From Nipponacmea schrenckii (lineage: Eukaryota > Mollusca > Gastropoda > Lottiidae), in contig JAUJPP010000007.1 in NCBI GenBank assembly GCA_030562195.1, positions 992,001 to 1,056,000 on the forward strand: DNA of 64,000 nucleotides, given 5' to 3'. Positions 62,314 to 64,000 of the stretch are shown here, in pieces. The position numbers and the translations under genes were made by a program. The notes beneath the pieces are model-generated. The model ran no database searches and was not told where the DNA came from. It worked only from the letters and a program-made list of their open reading frames with translations. Within the stretch, counting starts at the first letter, position 1. Each line of letters starts with the position of its first letter.

Positions 62314-64000
62314 ATACGCCCACATGAAATGGGGGGCGTATATTGTCGTCACCCACATCCGTCAGTCCGTCCGTCCGTCCGTCCGTTGGTCCGTCCGTCC
62401 GTCGGTCGGTCCGTCCGTCCGTCCGTCCACAATTGCTCGTAAACACTCTACACAGTGTAATTCTTGACGGATTTAGATGAAACTTAATATGAGTGTTTAT
62501 GATCACGCAAGGATGAACCCTATTGAAAATCAGCGAAATCGGAAAAAAATTAGTATGAGTTTGTGCCCTTGTTCTTGAATGGCTCGTAAACACTCTACAA
62601 AGTGCAATTCTTGACCGATTTTGATGAAACTTGGTGTGAGAGTATGTTATAACTCAAGGATAAACCCTATCGAAAATCAGCGAAATCGAAAAACATTTAG
62701 TATGAGTTATTGCCCTTGTTCTTGAAAACGCGTTCAATTTTAGCTTGTAAACACTCTTGAGAGAACAATTTTTAATGGATTTTAATGAAACTTGGCCTGA
62801 GTATTTGTTATCACCCAAGGATGAAGCCTATTGAAAACCAGTCAAATCGAAAAAAAATTAATATCAGTTATTGCCCTTGTTTTTGAAAACGCGTTCAATT
62901 TTTAGCTTGTAAACACTCTACAAAGCACAGTTATTGACCGATTTTGACGAAACTTGCTGAAATTGTTTAATATCACCCAAGAATGAACCCTTTTGAAAAT
63001 AGCACATATCGAAATATATTTAATAGGAATTATTGCCCTTGTTCTATAAAATGTGTTGGATTTTTGCCTTGTAAACACTCTACAAGTCACAATTCTTGAC
63101 CGATTTTGACATAACTTTGCATGAGTATTTCTAATCACTTAAGGATGAACCCTATTGAAATTCAGTTAAATCGAAAAATATTTAGTATCAGTTATTGCCC
63201 TTGTGTTTGAAAACGCGTTCAATTTTAGCTTTTAAGCACTCTAGAAAGAACAATTCTTAATGGATTTTGAAAAAACTTGGCTTGAGTATTTGTTTTTACC
63301 CAAGGATGAACCTTATTGAAAATCAAATAAATCGAAATATATTTAGTGTCAGTTATTGCCCTTGTGTTTGAAAACGGGTTTAACTTTTTGGCTAATAAAC
63401 ACTCTAGAAGGTACAATTCATGACCAATGTTGACAAAACTCACTGAAATTGTTGGATATTGCAAGGGATGAGCCTAATTGAAAATTAAAAATATCAAAAT
63501 ATATCTAATATGAATTATTGCCCTTGTTCTTTTAAACGCGTTCGATTTTTGTCTCGTAAACACTCTACATGGCACAATTCTTGATGGATTTCGATGAAAC
63601 TTGGTGTGAGAGTGTGTTATAACTCAAGGATGAACCCTATTGAAAATCAGCAAAATCGAAAAAAAATTTAGTTTGAGTTACTGCCCTTGTTCTTGAAAAC
63701 GCATTCAATTTTAGCTTGTAAACACTCTAGAAAGAACTATTCTTAATGGATTTTGATTAACTTTGGCTTGAGTATTTGTTTTTACCCATGGATGAACCCT
63801 ATTATAAATCAAATAAATAGAAATATATTTAGTGTCAGTTATAGCCCTTGTTCTTGAAAACGCGTTCAATTTTAGCTTGTAAACACTCTAGAAAGAACAA
63901 TTTTTAATGGATTTTGATGTAACTTGGCTGGAGTATTTGTTGTCTCCCAAGGATGAACCCTATTGAAAATCGAAAAATATTTAGTACAAGTTATTGACCT
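62314..64000 (+). mobile_element. Tandem-core repeat element with ~162-bp units, runs off the window
   Basis: The head hairpin ATACGCCC/GGGCGTAT (62314-62321 with 62334-62341) is followed by TATTGTCGTCACCC, a (GTCC)n tract (about 62,360-62,430), and then at least ten units. The marker AAACACTCTA or its variants occurs at 62441, 62588, 62749, 62911, 63073, 63234, 63397, 63558, 63720 and 63881. The spacing is 161-163 bp after a shortened first unit. The array continues past the window end, inside a DCTN1 intron. Confidence 0.8.

Noticed and set aside
62902..63464. Minus-strand open frames in the 162-bp array
   Set aside because: The period is divisible by three, so open frames repeat mechanically. 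They resemble no protein and drift with the repeat.
62360..63900. Regular repeat spacing, considered as a CRISPR array
   Set aside because: The units are contiguous and diverged with no unique spacers, the host is an animal, and this is a satellite.

Overview
The window looks like a lophotrochozoan, most likely molluscan (gastropod or limpet-like), nuclear genome segment. It is AT-rich, has short GT-AG introns and many tandem-core repeats, and carries an F-type lectin with a mucin-like stalk, a copy of the bilaterian microRNA miR-2001, and single-copy animal genes close to their human orthologues. The phylum is inferred from these features, not proven.

Layout. 1-1,130: repeat sequence. 1,592-2,176: intronless AP-5 sigma subunit (AP5S1). 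3.2-6.3 kb: dispersed repeats. 6,795-10,278: five-exon F-type-lectin transmembrane protein, with a Penelope-like fossil in an intron. 11.96-14.14 kb: decayed LTR-retrotransposon pol, an inverted-repeat element and a 5'-truncated LINE. 14,373-18,184: promoter plus a gene joining DUSP, ubiquitin-like, coiled-coil and KCTD-type BTB domains. 18,321-18,791: TTAA-flanked MITE. 19,822-21,012 (-): intronless cytosolic acetyl-CoA acetyltransferase. 22-31 kb: gene-poor, but with a microRNA cluster at 28.28-29.79 kb (miR-2001 plus two related hairpins that I do not recognise). 32.19-32.99 kb: 23-bp minisatellite. 33,911-43,531 (-): complete 20-exon VPS51. 44,975 to beyond 62,206 (+): dynactin p150Glued (DCTN1), whose last exons lie past the window. 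62.3-64.0 kb: 162-bp tandem array inside a DCTN1 intron.

How the genes relate. VPS51 (GARP/EARP tethering) and DCTN1 (dynein adaptor) are divergently arranged about 1.4 kb apart, and both act in retrograde membrane traffic. AP5S1 also belongs to late endosome-to-Golgi retrieval, but it lies 30 kb away and I see no evidence of shared control.

Strongest unusual signals. (1) The DUSP-Ubl-coiled-coil-KCTD architecture. (2) The miR-2001 cluster with two paralogous hairpins. (3) A 56-bp minisatellite in DCTN1 that has amplified a real 3' splice site together with the start of its exon. (4) A modular repeat superfamily with conserved hairpin ends and exchangeable tandem cores. All coordinates and reading frames were worked out by hand.
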